Source: SPDF01 sp963699825
GTDB lineage: Bacteria > Gemmatimonadota > Gemmatimonadetes > Gemmatimonadales > GWC2-71-9
Direction: 5' to 3'
NCBI GenBank assembly: GCA_963699825.1
Contig: CAVOVI010000013.1
Coordinates: 186,001-250,000, forward strand
Length of the DNA: 64,000 bases
Of the stretch, positions 10,076 to 19,524 are shown in pieces. Position numbers and translations under genes: made by a program. The notes under the pieces are model-generated. The model ran no database searches. It was given only the letters and a program-made list of their open reading frames with translations, and had not been told where the DNA came from. How positions within the stretch are numbered: the stretch's first letter is position 1; each line of letters starts with the position of its first letter.

Positions 10076-10282
10076 TTAGCCGCACTTCCCCCACCCGCAG
10101 GCTCGGCAGGAGATGCAGCCGGAGTTGTGGACGATCGGGCCAGAGCATTCGGGGCAGACCCGCAGGCGTGGGTAGGCCAGGGGGTTGGCTCGAGGGGACG
10201 AGCCATGGGCTCGAGAGGACGAGCCATGGGCTCGAGGGGACGGGTGTTGCGGCCGCGGAGGCGGTGGGGGAGTGGGAGGCAT
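10076..10282 (-). CDS. Small zinc-ribbon protein resembling the C-terminal tail of B12-dependent ribonucleotide reductase
   Basis: A 68-residue protein. The first 40 residues are Pro/Ser/His-rich and contain a 7-residue repeat encoded by a 21-bp tandem DNA repeat. The last 26 residues, 'CPECSGPIVHNSGCISCRAC' then GWGKCG at the C-terminus, carry five CxxC-type cysteines. They closely resemble the redox-active zinc-ribbon tail of NrdJ, the adenosylcobalamin ribonucleotide reductase. No NrdJ body is present here. ATG at 10282 follows a good promoter, and the radical SAM gene starts 46 bases after the stop. It may be a free tail-like domain or the product of a duplication. That it is a real gene is supported by its position first in the operon and by intact cysteines. 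Confidence 0.65.
   Translation of the reverse strand: MPPTPPPPPRPQHPSPRAHGSSSRAHGSSPRANPLAYPRLRVCPECSGPIVHNSGCISCRACGWGKCG
10187..10244. repeat. 21-bp tandem repeat, 2.8 copies
   Basis: The unit GGCTCGAGRGGACGAGCCATG occurs at 10187, 10208 and (partial) 10229, with one base difference between copies. It lies in frame in the low-complexity half of the small zinc-ribbon protein and encodes a repeated seven-residue Ser/Arg/Ala/His/Gly motif. Length variation between strains is likely. Confidence 0.85.
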
Positions 10283-10301
10283 GGCACCCTCTTTCGGCTT
10301 T

Positions 10302-10350
10302 TGTTCGGTAGCTTAAACCGAACATAGCCCGAAGATACGGCTGGCGTCAA
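10302..10350 (-). promoter_or_regulatory. Promoter with repressor-type palindrome ahead of the zinc-ribbon/radical SAM/imuB group
   Basis: On the minus strand TTGACG (10350-10345) is followed after 18 bases by TATGTT (10326-10321). A perfect palindrome, TGTTCGGT (10302-10309), 7-base spacer, ACCGAACA (10317-10324), covers the -10 and the expected start point. That is the usual place for a repressor such as LexA. The same gap also holds the upstream region of the divergent gene at 10400. Confidence 0.65.
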
Positions 10351-10399
10351 GATGCCGGGCCCTTCCCCCGAAAGTAGGGTCGGTTAGACTCTGAAATCC

Positions 10400-13300
10400 A
10401 TGCGACTCATCCGATGCCACTCGGTTCGTGCCGGCCTTGCCGTCGCCGTCATCTGCGGCGCGTTCCCATTGGCCGCCCAGATCGCCACGAGCCACCGTCC
10501 GCGAATACCAGCAGGTCTTCCCCACCTATCCCTTCAGTGACCCGAACCCGATTCCGGCCGTCGGCCGGATCTATCCCTATTTCCGCTTCGACGGCTTTAC
10601 CGACGTCTCCGAGCCACGCGCCTGGAAGGTCATCGAGCTCGAGAACGCCTATCTCAAGGTGTGGATTCTGCCGGAGATCGGCGGCAAGATCTGGAACGCG
10701 GTGGACAAGCGGACCGGCCGGTCGTTCATCTATTTCAACCAGGTGGTGAAGTTCCGCGACATCGCCATGCGGGGGCCGTGGACCAGCGGCGGCATCGAGG
10801 CCAACTACGGCATCATCGGCCACACGCCGAACGTCGCGACGCCGGTGGATTACGTCACCCGTACCAACCCTGACGGCAGCGTGAGCTGCATCATCGGCGC
10901 GCTCGATCTCCTGACCCGTACCCCTTGGCGGCTCGAAATCCGCCTCGGCCCGGCTGAGGCCGCGTTCAGCACGACTTCCTTCTGGTACAACGCCTCCGAC
11001 CTGGAACAGCCGTACTACTCGTGGATGAACGTCGGCATCCCGGTGCGCGGGCAATCTCCAGTTCGCCTATCCCGGCACCAGCCGGCTGGGCCACGCCGGG
11101 GAGCACGCCCCCTGGCCGATCGACACCACGGGGCGGGACCTCTCGTGGTACGAGAACAACAACTTCGGGGGGTACAAGTCGTACCACGTCTTCGGCCAGG
11201 CGACCGATTTCTTCGGCGCCTACTGGCATGACGACCACTACGGGATGGTGCGCTACGCGCCCCGCGACGAGAAGGCCGGGAAGAAGATCTGGATCTGGGG
11301 CCTCTCCCGGCAGGGAATGATCTGGGAAGACCTGCTCACCGACACCGACGGGCAGTACGCCGAAGTCCAGTCGGGTCGGCTGTTCAACCAGACGGCCGAG
11401 CAGAGCACCTTCACTCCGTTCAAGCACTTCGGGTTCACGCCGAGGGTCGCCGATCGGTGGACGGAGTATTGGTACCCGGTCGAGGCCATCGGTGGCATCG
11501 TCGCCGCCAGTCGCCTCGGTGCGATGAACGTGACGCCCCTCGGAGACCGCCTGGTCATCGCGATCTCACCGGCGGAGGCGCTCGCGGACACCGTCAGCGT
11601 GTATGCGGGGAGACGTCGCCTCTACAGTCGATTCGTCAGGCGCCAGCCACTCGAGATCTTTGTCGATACCGTACCGGTGAGCGGGGCGAACCGGGACAGC
11701 CTCCGTGTGACGGTCGGGGAGGACAGGCTCGAGTATCGGCTCGATCCACAGGCCGGGGCGTTGGCCCGCCCGCTCGACACGCCGACGGATTTCGACTGGC
11801 AGTCGGCCTTCGGTCTCTACCTGCGCGGAAAGGAATGGCTCCGGCAGCGGGAGTACGGACAGGCCACCGCGTATCTCGACAGCGCCCTCGCGCGCGATCC
11901 GTACTTCGTGCCCGCACTTGCCGATCGCGCCATGCTCGCCATCCGGGCCCTCGAGTACGAGGCCGCGCTGGGATTCGCGACCACCGCCCTCCAGGTCGAC
12001 ACCTACGACGGCGCCGCCAACTACTACTACGGCCTCGCCAACCGCGCACTCGGCAGGCTCACCGACTCGAAGGACGGCTTCGAAATCGCCACGTTGTCGG
12101 CAGAGTACCGCGGGGCGGCGTGGACCGAACTGGCCCAGATGTCGCTTGCGGCCGGCGACGTCGGTGCGGCGGTCGACTTTGCCAACAAGGCGCTGACGGT
12201 CGAGCCGGACAATCTCGACGCCCTCGGCGTGGAGGTCGTCGCCGCGCGGAGACAGGGCGACCGAAACGCTCAGACGCGTTGGCTGGCACGGCTCGAGGAG
12301 GCCGATCCGCTCAGCCACCAGGTACGACTCGAGCGGTTGCTGGCGCAGGGAGACCCCGCTCTCTCGCGGAAGCTCGCCGACGGGATCCAGAGCGAACTCC
12401 CGGAACAGGCGCTCTTCGAACTCGCGGCGTGGTATGTCGATGTGGGTGACTCGATCGTCGCCGGACGGGTCCTGGAGGCGGCGGGCGATGTGCCGGAGGC
12501 CCTGTACTGGCGCGCATACCTGCTCGACTCCACGCCAGCCGGCGCCGCGCTCCTCACCCGTGCGAATACGTTGTCGCCGCGGTTCGTCTTCCCATTCCGT
12601 CGCGAGATGGTGCCGTCGCTCGAGTGGGCCGTGGAGGAGAGCCCGGACTGGAAGCCGCGCTATTACCTGGCGCTGGCGTACTGGGGGAGTGGGCGCGTCG
12701 ACGACGCCGACTCCCTGCTCACCTCACTTGGCGACACACCGGACTATGCGCCCTTCTACGCCGCCCGCGCCTCCCTTCCGGGACGATCCGCCGAGTCGGC
12801 CCAGCGCGACCTGGAGCGTGCGGCGGCGCTCGACCCGGCCGAGTGGCGCTATGGGCGGCTCCTTGCGGATCGGTTGCTGGCGGAGGGTGACTCGGCGGGC
12901 GCGGCGGTGGTGGCGAGACAGTATGCCGCGCGGTTTCCCGACAACTACATCCTGGGCCTGACGCTGGCGACGGCCCTTGTGGCCAATGGGGAGTACCGCG
13001 CGGCCGACTCACTGCTTGCGACGCTCGAAGTGCTCCCCTACGAGGGTCGCCACGACGGGCATGTGCTCTACCGTCAGGCGAAGTTGATGCTGGCGGTCCA
13101 GGCGATCGGGGAGGAGCAATGGGATTCCGCCGCGGCCCTGATTGCGGCGGCGCGGCTCTGGCCGGAGCGGCTGGGGGCGGGCAAGCCCTATGACGCCGAT
13201 ATCGATGAACGGCTGGAAGACCTGCTCCTCGCCGATGTGCGCTACCGGAGTGGAGAATCCCAGGAATCGGCCCGGGCTCTCCTCGCGACGTACGCCCCCG

Positions 13301-13452
13301 CTGACGACGACGCTGTCGTGCTGCGCGCGTGGAAGGCAACGACCCCTGGCCGGCCAGTTGCCAGGTGGCTCGCCCTGGTGGGGGTCGCCCTCGGGGTGGT
13401 CCTGGTCGCGGTTCGATTTCGACGCGCCCGCGGGTCCGTATCGGCGGCCTGA
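10400..13452 (+). CDS. Secreted DUF5107 / tetratricopeptide-repeat protein (frame broken twice)
   Basis: About 1017 residues after joining. The ATG at 10400 gives a signal peptide ending in PLAAQ. The first third is a carbohydrate mutarotase-like DUF5107 domain ('LKVWILPEIGGKIWNAVDKR', 'TSGGIEANYGIIGHTPN', 'WWGLSR'-type end 'IWIWGLSRQGMIWED'). The rest is a chain of TPR-like helical repeats rich in Ala and Asp ('AALGFATTALQVDTYDGAANYYYGLANRALG' and similar). It ends in a single transmembrane helix ('LALVGVALGVVLVAVRF') with a basic tail. The frame changes near 10485-10500 (just after the signal peptide) and near 11040-11055; the last 735 residues are intact. Related proteins are thought to bind or process sugars outside the cytoplasm. 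Substrate unknown. Confidence 0.85.
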
Positions 13453-13550
13453 CGCTAGCGGAGTTGAGCCGGGAACTTGTGCTCCACGGAAGATAGTGTA
13501 TTCTCTCTCCATCCAGCCCCGCCCCAATTCAACTCGATCTGTGAGGAATT

Positions 13551-14009
13551 ATGCGTAAGCTCCTGCTCCTTCCCCTTGTTCTTTGGGCCTGTGCCGGCGA
13601 GAAGGCACCCCCGATGGATGACGCCGCGATGGCCGCCCCGGCCGCGCTCAGCGCCGCCGATGTCGTCGGCAATTACACTGGCGAGACGATGACGGAAGGC
13701 ACCGACACGCTCACCTACTGGACCTCGATGGCGATGACCAATGCCGAGGGTGCCCTGGTCGGGGAGCTCGTCCAGCAGGCCGCGCCCGATATGGCCGTCC
13801 CCATGGTGGGCGAGATCTCGGGCGACAGCGTCATTTGGGTCGGCGGTCCCTTCACGCCGATCGGCGCGGCGGCGGATGCCCCGCAGATGATGTGGAAGGC
13901 CGTCGGACGCGCGACCGGCAACACCTGGAACGGCACGGTGGTGTGGATGATGGCCGGCTCCGACAGCGTGACGCAGAGCGGCACCTGGACGGCGACCCGC
14001 ACGCCCTGA
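13551..14009 (+). CDS. Small lipoprotein of unknown function
   Basis: 152 residues with a short leader and lipobox ending 'LVLWAC' (Cys14), so probably lipid-anchored. The mature part is Ala/Met/Thr-rich with beta-strand-like pieces ('NYTGETMTEGTDTLTYWT', 'GSDSVTQSGTWTATRTP'), suggestive of a small lipocalin-like or calycin barrel. It has no cysteine besides the lipobox. It is a single-gene unit: about 100 bases separate it from the gene before, and a strong terminator follows 30 bases after the stop. I do not recognise the family. Confidence 0.75.
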   Translation: MRKLLLLPLVLWACAGEKAPPMDDAAMAAPAALSAADVVGNYTGETMTEGTDTLTYWTSMAMTNAEGALVGELVQQAAPDMAVPMVGEISGDSVIWVGGPFTPIGAAADAPQMMWKAVGRATGNTWNGTVVWMMAGSDSVTQSGTWTATRTP

Positions 14010-14038
14010 GGATCCATTTCGAGTTCCTGAACGTGACG

Positions 14039-14064
14039 AGGGCCGGCGAGAGTCTGCCGGCCCT
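14039..14064 (+). terminator. Intrinsic terminator after the lipoprotein gene
   Basis: Perfect 9-bp stem AGGGCCGGC / GCCGGCCCT with an 8-base loop, followed by TTTGTCTT. The flanking text (GTGACGAGGGCCGGC) is repeated almost exactly at the terminator at 15671, so the two share an origin. Confidence 0.85.
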
Positions 14065-14168
14065 TTGTCTTGGGGAGGACCCTTCGGTGCATCGCCGGGT
14101 AGTGACGGTACCTTGATGGTCAGGCGCACACATGACCCAGGACGACGACAGCCGTCATTGGAAGATCC

Positions 14169-15645
14169 ATGACCCAGTTCGATGTCGATCCAACGGAGGC
14201 ACGGGAGGGGCCGGCGGTGCTTCTCACCGGCGCCACCGGTTACGTCGGGGGGCGCCTCCTGCCGCTCCTGGAGCAGCGGGGGCCTCGCGTCCGGTGTCTG
14301 GTCAGGCGGCCGGAGGCGCTGACATCGAAGGTGGCCGCGTCCACTGAGGTGGTGGCGGGTGACGTGCTTGATCGTTCGACGCTCGAGCCCGCCCTGCGCG
14401 GCATCGACGTCGCCTATTACCTGGTGCACTCCATGGGTGCCACCGGATCGTTCGAGGAGGCCGATCGCGAGGCGGCGCGGAACTTCGGCCAGGCGGCACG
14501 GGCGGCGGGGGTGGGCCGGATCATCTACCTGGGCGGCCTGGGGAACACGGAGGAAAAGCTCTCCTCGCACCTGCGCAGCCGGCAGGAGGTGGGGGAGATC
14601 CTGCGGGAGTCCGGGGTGCCGGTGCTCGAGTTTCGGGCGTCCATCGTCATCGGGTCCGGGAGCCTGTCCTACGAGATGATCCGCTCCCTCGTCGAGCGGC
14701 TGCCGGTCATGATCACCCCCAAGTGGGTCAACGTACCCGCGCAGCCAATCGCCATCGACGACCTGCTGGCGTACCTGGTCGAGGCGCTGGAGCCTTCCGG
14801 TGTCCGCATGCCGCATCTACGAGATCGGCGGCGCCGACCGCATGTCGTATGCGGACATCATGCGGGTCTATGGGAAACTCCGGGGTCGCCGGGTCCGGAT
14901 GATTCCCGTGCCCGTGCTGACACCCTACCTCTCGAGCCTCTGGCTGGGCCTGATTACGCCGCTCTACGCGCGGATCGGCCGCAAGCTCCTCGACAGCATC
15001 GTGCATTCCACGGTGGTCCGGGACGACACCGCGCTCGGGGTGTTCACCGTCCGCCCGATGGGGGTGGAGGACGCCGTCCGACGCGCCCTCGTGCGGGAGG
15101 ATCGGGAGATCGCGGCCACGCGGTGGTCCGACGCGCTGTCTGCCGGCGGGGAGCAACCCTCCTGGGGCGGCGTGCAGTTTGGTCCGCGGCTGGTGGATTC
15201 CCGCACGGTCAGGGTCGCGGTGCCCCCCGAGGCCGCGTTCCGCCCGATTCAGCGTATTGGGGGCCAGACGGGGTGGTACGCCTGGGATCGGCTCTGGCAT
15301 GTGCGCGGCTTCCTCGACCTGCTGGTCGGCGGCGTGGGCATGCGCCGCGGTCGTCCCTCGCCGACGGCGCTGCATGTCGGTGATGCCGTCGACTTCTGGC
15401 GCGTGGAAGCGGTGGAGCCAGACCGTCTGCTGCGACTCGCCGCCGAGATGAAGTTGCCGGGGCGAGCCTGGCTGGAGTTCGAGGTGACGCGCGACGATGG
15501 CGGATCTGTGATCCGTCAGACGGCCAGCTTCGATCCTGTCGGGCCAGTCGGCCGGGCCTACTGGTACGCCCTGTATCCGGTGCACCAGCTGGTGTTCGGC
15601 GGGATGCTGCGGGCGATCGCGCGGGCGGCGACCTCCACGCCCTGA
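14169..15645 (+). CDS. NAD(P)-binding SDR protein with C-terminal DUF2867 domain (frame broken once)
   Basis: About 491 residues after joining. The N-terminal Rossmann domain opens with 'VLLTGATGYVGGRLLPLLEQ' (GxxGxxG) and continues with 'VAYYLVHSMG', as in YbjT/NmrA-like atypical short-chain dehydrogenases. The C-terminal half has the DUF2867 pattern ('WYAWDRLWHVRGFLDLLVGG', 'DFWRVEAVEPDRLLRLAAEM'). ATG at 14169. The frame changes near 14805-14815, between 'EALEPSG' and 'IYEIGGADRMSYADIM', with both flanks otherwise clean. The family is thought to bind a nicotinamide cofactor; the reaction is unknown. It has its own terminator. Confidence 0.85.
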
Positions 15646-15670
15646 GGCGTTGCATGTCGTGCACGTGACG

Positions 15671-15693
15671 AGGGCCGGCAGATTCTGCCGGCC
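15671..15693 (+). terminator. Intrinsic terminator after the DUF2867 gene
   Basis: Perfect 10-bp stem GGGCCGGCAG / CTGCCGGCCC with a 3-base loop (ATT), followed by GTTGTCG. It sits 26 bases after the stop codon. Confidence 0.85.
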
Positions 15694-15797
15694 CGTTGTC
15701 GTACCCAGCAGGTGCATGGAAGCCGCCCCTAGCGGGAGCGGTTGCGAGGCGATTAGTTGAGAGTCTGACCTGTTTTCCTTCCACGCGGGAGCTGTCC

Positions 15798-16001
15798 ATG
15801 TCCATCGCCAAAGTCACCGAGATCCACTCCTCGTCCACCAAGAGCTTCGAGGACGCCGTCGCCAGCGGCATCGCCCGTGCAGACAAGACGTTGCGGAACG
15901 TCAACGGGGCCTGGATCAAGAGCCAGAAGGTCGTCGTCGTCAAAGGCAAGGTCAGCGAGTATCGTGTCCTGATGAAGGTCTCGTTCGTATTGCAGGACTA
16001 G
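15798..16001 (+). CDS. Dodecin
   Basis: A 67-residue flavin-binding storage protein that assembles as a dodecamer in the cytoplasm. The whole family pattern is present: 'SIAKVTEIHSSSTKSFEDAV', 'GIARADKTLRNVNGAW' with the Trp that stacks on the flavin, 'KSQKVVVVKGKVSEYRVLMK' and 'VSFVLQD'. Start at ATG 15798. It lies just after a terminator, so it probably has its own promoter. The next gene follows after 3 bases. Confidence 0.95.
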   Translation: MSIAKVTEIHSSSTKSFEDAVASGIARADKTLRNVNGAWIKSQKVVVVKGKVSEYRVLMKVSFVLQD

Positions 16002-16004
16002 CCG

Positions 16005-16514
16005 TTGACGATCCCTGCGCGGCAGGAGGCAATTTCCGGGGCGCTGGTCCGGATCGACGCGCTGCGCGCTTTGGACAAGGATGTCCTCCTCCGCGTCGGG
16101 TTATCGGACGGAACGGTCCACGAGGGCTCGCTGGTCTCGGCCACGCCTGATGACCTGGCGATCCGGATGAAGGGGTCCCGCATCGTCAACTTCCCCGCCG
16201 AGGAGATCCGGTCGCTGTCGCTCGGCAAGCCTCGGCGCCTCCGGAAATGGGCGTTGGTCGGACTCGGGGTCGCCGGCGCGAGCGGCCTGGCCGAGCTGGT
16301 CAATTCGCTCCCCATCTTCGGGCCAATTCACGATCAGGTCATGGACCTGACCTTTCATGCATTCCTGCTGGGTGCGGTCGGTATCGCGATCGTGTTGCTC
16401 AGTACGACACGGCTGCGGGAATGGCTGACCAAGTGGGAGTCGATCATCGGCTACCCCGTCCGAGAATTGATGCGCCTCCGCGACTTTCGGCTTGTCTTCG
16501 GTATCAATTTCTAA
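16005..16514 (+). CDS. Hypothetical membrane protein with Sm-like N-terminal half
   Basis: 169 residues from a TTG start, 3 bases after the dodecin stop. Residues about 25-75 look like a small beta-barrel ('KDVLLRVGLSDGTVHEGSLV', 'RIVNFPAEEIRSLSLGKPRR'). Two hydrophobic helices follow ('WALVGLGVAGASGLAELV' and 'FLLGAVGIAIVLLS'), then a basic tail. It is probably co-transcribed with dodecin. Family not recognised. Confidence 0.65.
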   Translation: MTIPARQEAISGALVRIDALRALDKDVLLRVGLSDGTVHEGSLVSATPDDLAIRMKGSRIVNFPAEEIRSLSLGKPRRLRKWALVGLGVAGASGLAELVNSLPIFGPIHDQVMDLTFHAFLLGAVGIAIVLLSTTRLREWLTKWESIIGYPVRELMRLRDFRLVFGINF

Positions 16515-16622
16515 GTCTTCCCATAACATCAATCGATGCCCCCTTCTGCCTGTCCGACTCTCACGCGGGACGCTCGGGGGAGGGGCCTTCCCAGAGTTCG
16601 CCATCGACTGCGAGGACCGTCC

Positions 16623-17411
16623 ATGACTGACTCCGCCGCCGCGCAGGAATCGCTTGAAGCCGTCCTGAAGGACGAGATCATCCGCATGTATCAGGATGTC
16701 GCGGACAATCCCACCGGAGAATTCCATTTCTATCATGGCCGGGAAGCGGCCGAACTGTTCGGGTATGACCCGGACTGGCTCGACCGCGCGCCGGTCGGCG
16801 CAGTGGAGTCGTTTGCCGGGGTGGGCAATCCCCATCTGCGCAGCCACGTCCAGCCAGGCGAGACGGTGCTCGACCTCGGCAGCGGGGCCGGGCTCGATGG
16901 AATCATCGCCTCCTGGAGCGCCGGACCGACCGGAAGGGTGATCGGCCTGGACCTCAACCCGTCGATGTGCCTGAAGGTCCAGGCAAACGCAGCGGTCTCG
17001 GGCGTGAAGATGGAGTGTCGAGAGGGGCGGATGGAGGAGATTCCGCTCGAGGACAAGTCGGTGGATGTCGTGATATCCAACGGCGTGGTGAACCTCTCCT
17101 TCCGGAAGCGGAAGGTCGTGCAGGAGCTCTTCCGGGTGCTCAAGCCGGGTGGCCGGCTTTCGATGACCGACATCGTCAGCGCCAAGCAGTTGTCGCAGTC
17201 GATCATCAACGACCCCAAGCTCTGGGCCAGCTGAATCGGCGGTGCTCTCCTGGAAGGAGAGATGTTCAGGTTGCTGGAGGAGTCCGGGTTCACGAAGGTG
17301 AAGTCGGTCGTGGTGCCGAACTTCCGGTTCAAGAAGGCGGCCACCCAGAACGCAGCAGAGGCATACGGCGTGAAGGCGGTCCTGCTCACGGCAAGCCGCC
17401 CCGCCGCCTGA
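16623..17411 (+). CDS. ArsM-like SAM methyltransferase, probable selenoprotein (in-frame TGA at codon 204)
   Basis: 262 residues if the TGA at 17232-17234 is read through; otherwise it stops after 203. Class I methyltransferase fold: motif I 'VLDLGSGAGLDG' near residue 82, 'VIGLDLNPSMCLKVQ', 'GRMEEIPLEDKSVDVVISN' and 'ELFRVLKPGGRLSMTDIV', the order seen in arsenite methyltransferases. After the TGA the same frame stays open and reads as the family's usual C-terminus ('IGGALLEGEMFRLLEESGF', ending TASRPAA) to a TGA at 17409. In relatives the codon before I-G-G-A is Cys, a metal-binding residue. A SECIS-like hairpin follows the TGA. The usual 'SNC' Cys is Gly here (S-N-G-V-V-N-L); Cys116 and Cys132 are present. 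So I infer selenocysteine at 204 and am unsure that arsenic is the substrate. A base error turning TGC into TGA is the alternative. Confidence 0.75.
17232..17261 (+). promoter_or_regulatory. TGA codon plus candidate bacterial SECIS hairpin
   Basis: TGA at 17232-17234, then 10 bases, then a perfect 7-bp stem CTCTCCT (17245-17251) / AGGAGAG (17255-17261) with loop GGA. The distance from TGA to loop is 17 bases and the loop begins with G. Both satisfy the published bacterial SECIS rules (apical loop 16-37 bases from UGA, G among the first two loop bases, stem of at least 4 bp). Confidence 0.7.
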
Positions 17412-17487
17412 CCAACAAACGCACGAACCAATATGCCACGAGACGACGCGCCTCGTGGCTGCGCCAACCACCTAAGGGGAGATATTC

Positions 17488-18874
17488 ATGTCGGCGTTCC
17501 AAGCAAAGCAGGTCGAAGCACTGCAGCGTGGCATTTCAGGGACTGTGATTCAGCCGGGGGACGCGGATTACGATGCCGCGCGGACGATCTGGAACGCGAT
17601 GATCGACAAGCGCCCGGCGCTGATCGTTCGGTGCCTCGCGACATCCGATGTCGTGCAGGCGGTGAACTTCGCGCGGACCCACAAGCTCTCACTCGCCGTG
17701 CGGAGCGGCGGTCACAATATCGCGGGCAGCGCCCTCTGCGATGACGGCCTGGTCGTGGACCTCTCCCAGATGAAGGCCGCGAAGGTGGACAAGGGCGCCC
17801 GGCGCGTCACCATCGAGGCGGGCGCCACGCTGGGGGATCTCGACGCGGCGACGCAGGTCGCATGGCCTCGCCACCCCGGTCGGCATCAACTCCACGACCG
17901 GCGTCGCCGGGCTGACGGTCGGCGGCGGCTTCGGCTGGCTGAGCCGCAAGTACGGGATGACCATCGACAATCTCGAGAGCGCCGAGGTCGTGACTGTGGC
18001 CGGTGACGTCGTGCGGGCCAGTGCCAGCGATAATCCGGACCTCTTCTGGGCCATCCGCGGCGGCGGTGGCAATTTCGGCATCGTCACCCGATTCGAGTTC
18101 CGGCTGCACCCGGTCGGGCCCGACCTGCTCACCGGTTTGATCGTCTACCCCATCGCCGAGGCCAAGTCGGTGCTGCAGCAGTACCGCGCCTTCGCCGCCA
18201 AGGCACCGGATGATCTGTCGGTGTGGGTGGTCCTCCGCAAGGCGCCGCCGCTGCCGTTTCTCCCCGAAGCGGTGCACGGTACCGAGGTCATTATCCTGGC
18301 ACTCTGCTATGCGGGCGACCCGAAGCAGGGCGAGGGGCTCGTCGAACCGCTGCGGCACTGGGGCACGCCGGTCGGTGAGTTCATCGGCGTACAGCCGTAC
18401 GCGAACTGGCAGCAGGCGTTCGATCCGCTGCTGACGCCGGGAGCGCGCAACTACTGGAAGTCGCACAACTTCACGAAACTCGAGGACGGCCTGTTCGACG
18501 CCGTGCTCGCGTCCATCGCCACCTTGCCGTCGCCGCAATGCGAGATCTTCTTTGCCGGCCTCGGCGCGGCCACTTCCAAGCCGAGCGCGGAGTCGACGGC
18601 CTACGCCGCCCGGGACGCACAGTTCGTGATGAACGTGCATGGACGGTGGGATGCCGCCACCGACGACAAGCGCTGCATTGAGTGGTCCCGCGCCTTCTTC
18701 AAGGCGTCGGCTCCATTCGCGACCGGGGGCGCCTACGTCAACTTTATGACCTCCGACGAGGGTGATCGCGTCCAGGCCGCCTATGGCCCGAACTACAAGC
18801 GCCTGGCGGAGCTGAAGCGGAAGTACGATCCGGACAACGTCCTGGCCACCAACCAGAACATCAAGCCGGCCTGA
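17488..18874 (+). CDS. FAD-linked oxidase of the berberine-bridge / 6-hydroxynicotine oxidase type (frame broken once)
   Basis: About 461 residues after joining. The FAD-binding PCMH domain shows 'LSLAVRSGGHNIAGSALCDDG', where the His is the usual covalent flavin attachment site. Then come 'GINSTTGVAGLTVGGGFGWL' and 'ESAEVVTVAGDVVRASASDN' with 'DLFWAIRGGGGNFGIVTRFE'. The C-terminal BBE element is 'YGPNYKRLAELKRKYDPDNV' followed by LATNQNI. The second attachment Cys of bicovalent members appears to be Ile here ('SRKYGMTIDNL'), so probably single attachment. The frame changes near 17860-17875. ATG at 17488 follows a GGGGAG ribosome site, 76 bases after the methyltransferase stop. No signal peptide. 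Substrate unknown. Confidence 0.88.
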
Positions 18875-18932
18875 GGAGGCAGCGCACCTCGGGTGTGGAG
18901 ACGGTGACCCGGATTCAGGAAGGGGAGACGAC

Positions 18933-19460
18933 ATGTCACACCCGACGGAAATCGACATCTTCTGTGCCGTCTGGGACGAAGAGGCCAACGGCGCTATTCG
19001 GCTGATGGAGGCGCTCCCGCGAGATCAGTACGAGTTCAGGCCTGATCCCGAAGGCCGGTCACTGGGCGAACTGGCCTGGCATCTCAGCGAAATCGACGCG
19101 TGCCTCACTTTTGGCATTGCGGAAGGGCGGTTCAGCTTCGCCGACGAACCGCCCGACCTCAAACGTCCGCGTGAGGTGCAGCTGTTGGCGCCGGGATATC
19201 GGAAGGTCCACGAAGCCGCGGTTGCACGGGTCAGGGCACTCGATCCGAGTGCTATCAACCGTTCCGCAACGTTTTTCGACGGCCGCACCCTCACCATACG
19301 CCAGATTCTCTGGGTCCAGCTCTTGTATCACCTGATTCACCATCGAGGGCAGCTCGTCCTGATGTGTCGCTTGGCGGGCGGTGTGCCGCCCGGCCTGTTT
19401 GGGCCCAACCGCGAGGAGATGCGGGCGATGCAGGACAAGATGAAGGGGAACGCTGGCTGA
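18933..19460 (+). CDS. DinB-family protein
   Basis: 175 residues forming the four-helix DinB/YfiT-like fold. The metal-binding histidines are visible in 'LGELAWHLSEIDACLTFG' and in 'LLYHLIHHRGQLVLMCRLAG', the latter typical of DinB proteins. ATG at 18933 after GGAAGGGGAG. Members of this superfamily include thiol transferases that use bacillithiol or mycothiol; here the thiol is not known. It is in a run of same-strand genes after the flavin oxidase. Confidence 0.9.
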   Translation: MSHPTEIDIFCAVWDEEANGAIRLMEALPRDQYEFRPDPEGRSLGELAWHLSEIDACLTFGIAEGRFSFADEPPDLKRPREVQLLAPGYRKVHEAAVARVRALDPSAINRSATFFDGRTLTIRQILWVQLLYHLIHHRGQLVLMCRLAGGVPPGLFGPNREEMRAMQDKMKGNAG

Positions 19461-19524
19461 GCGCTGGCGGACTGCATCGTCAGTCTGATTTGGGTAGAAG
19501 GCTGTCACCAAAGGTGAGGTAACC

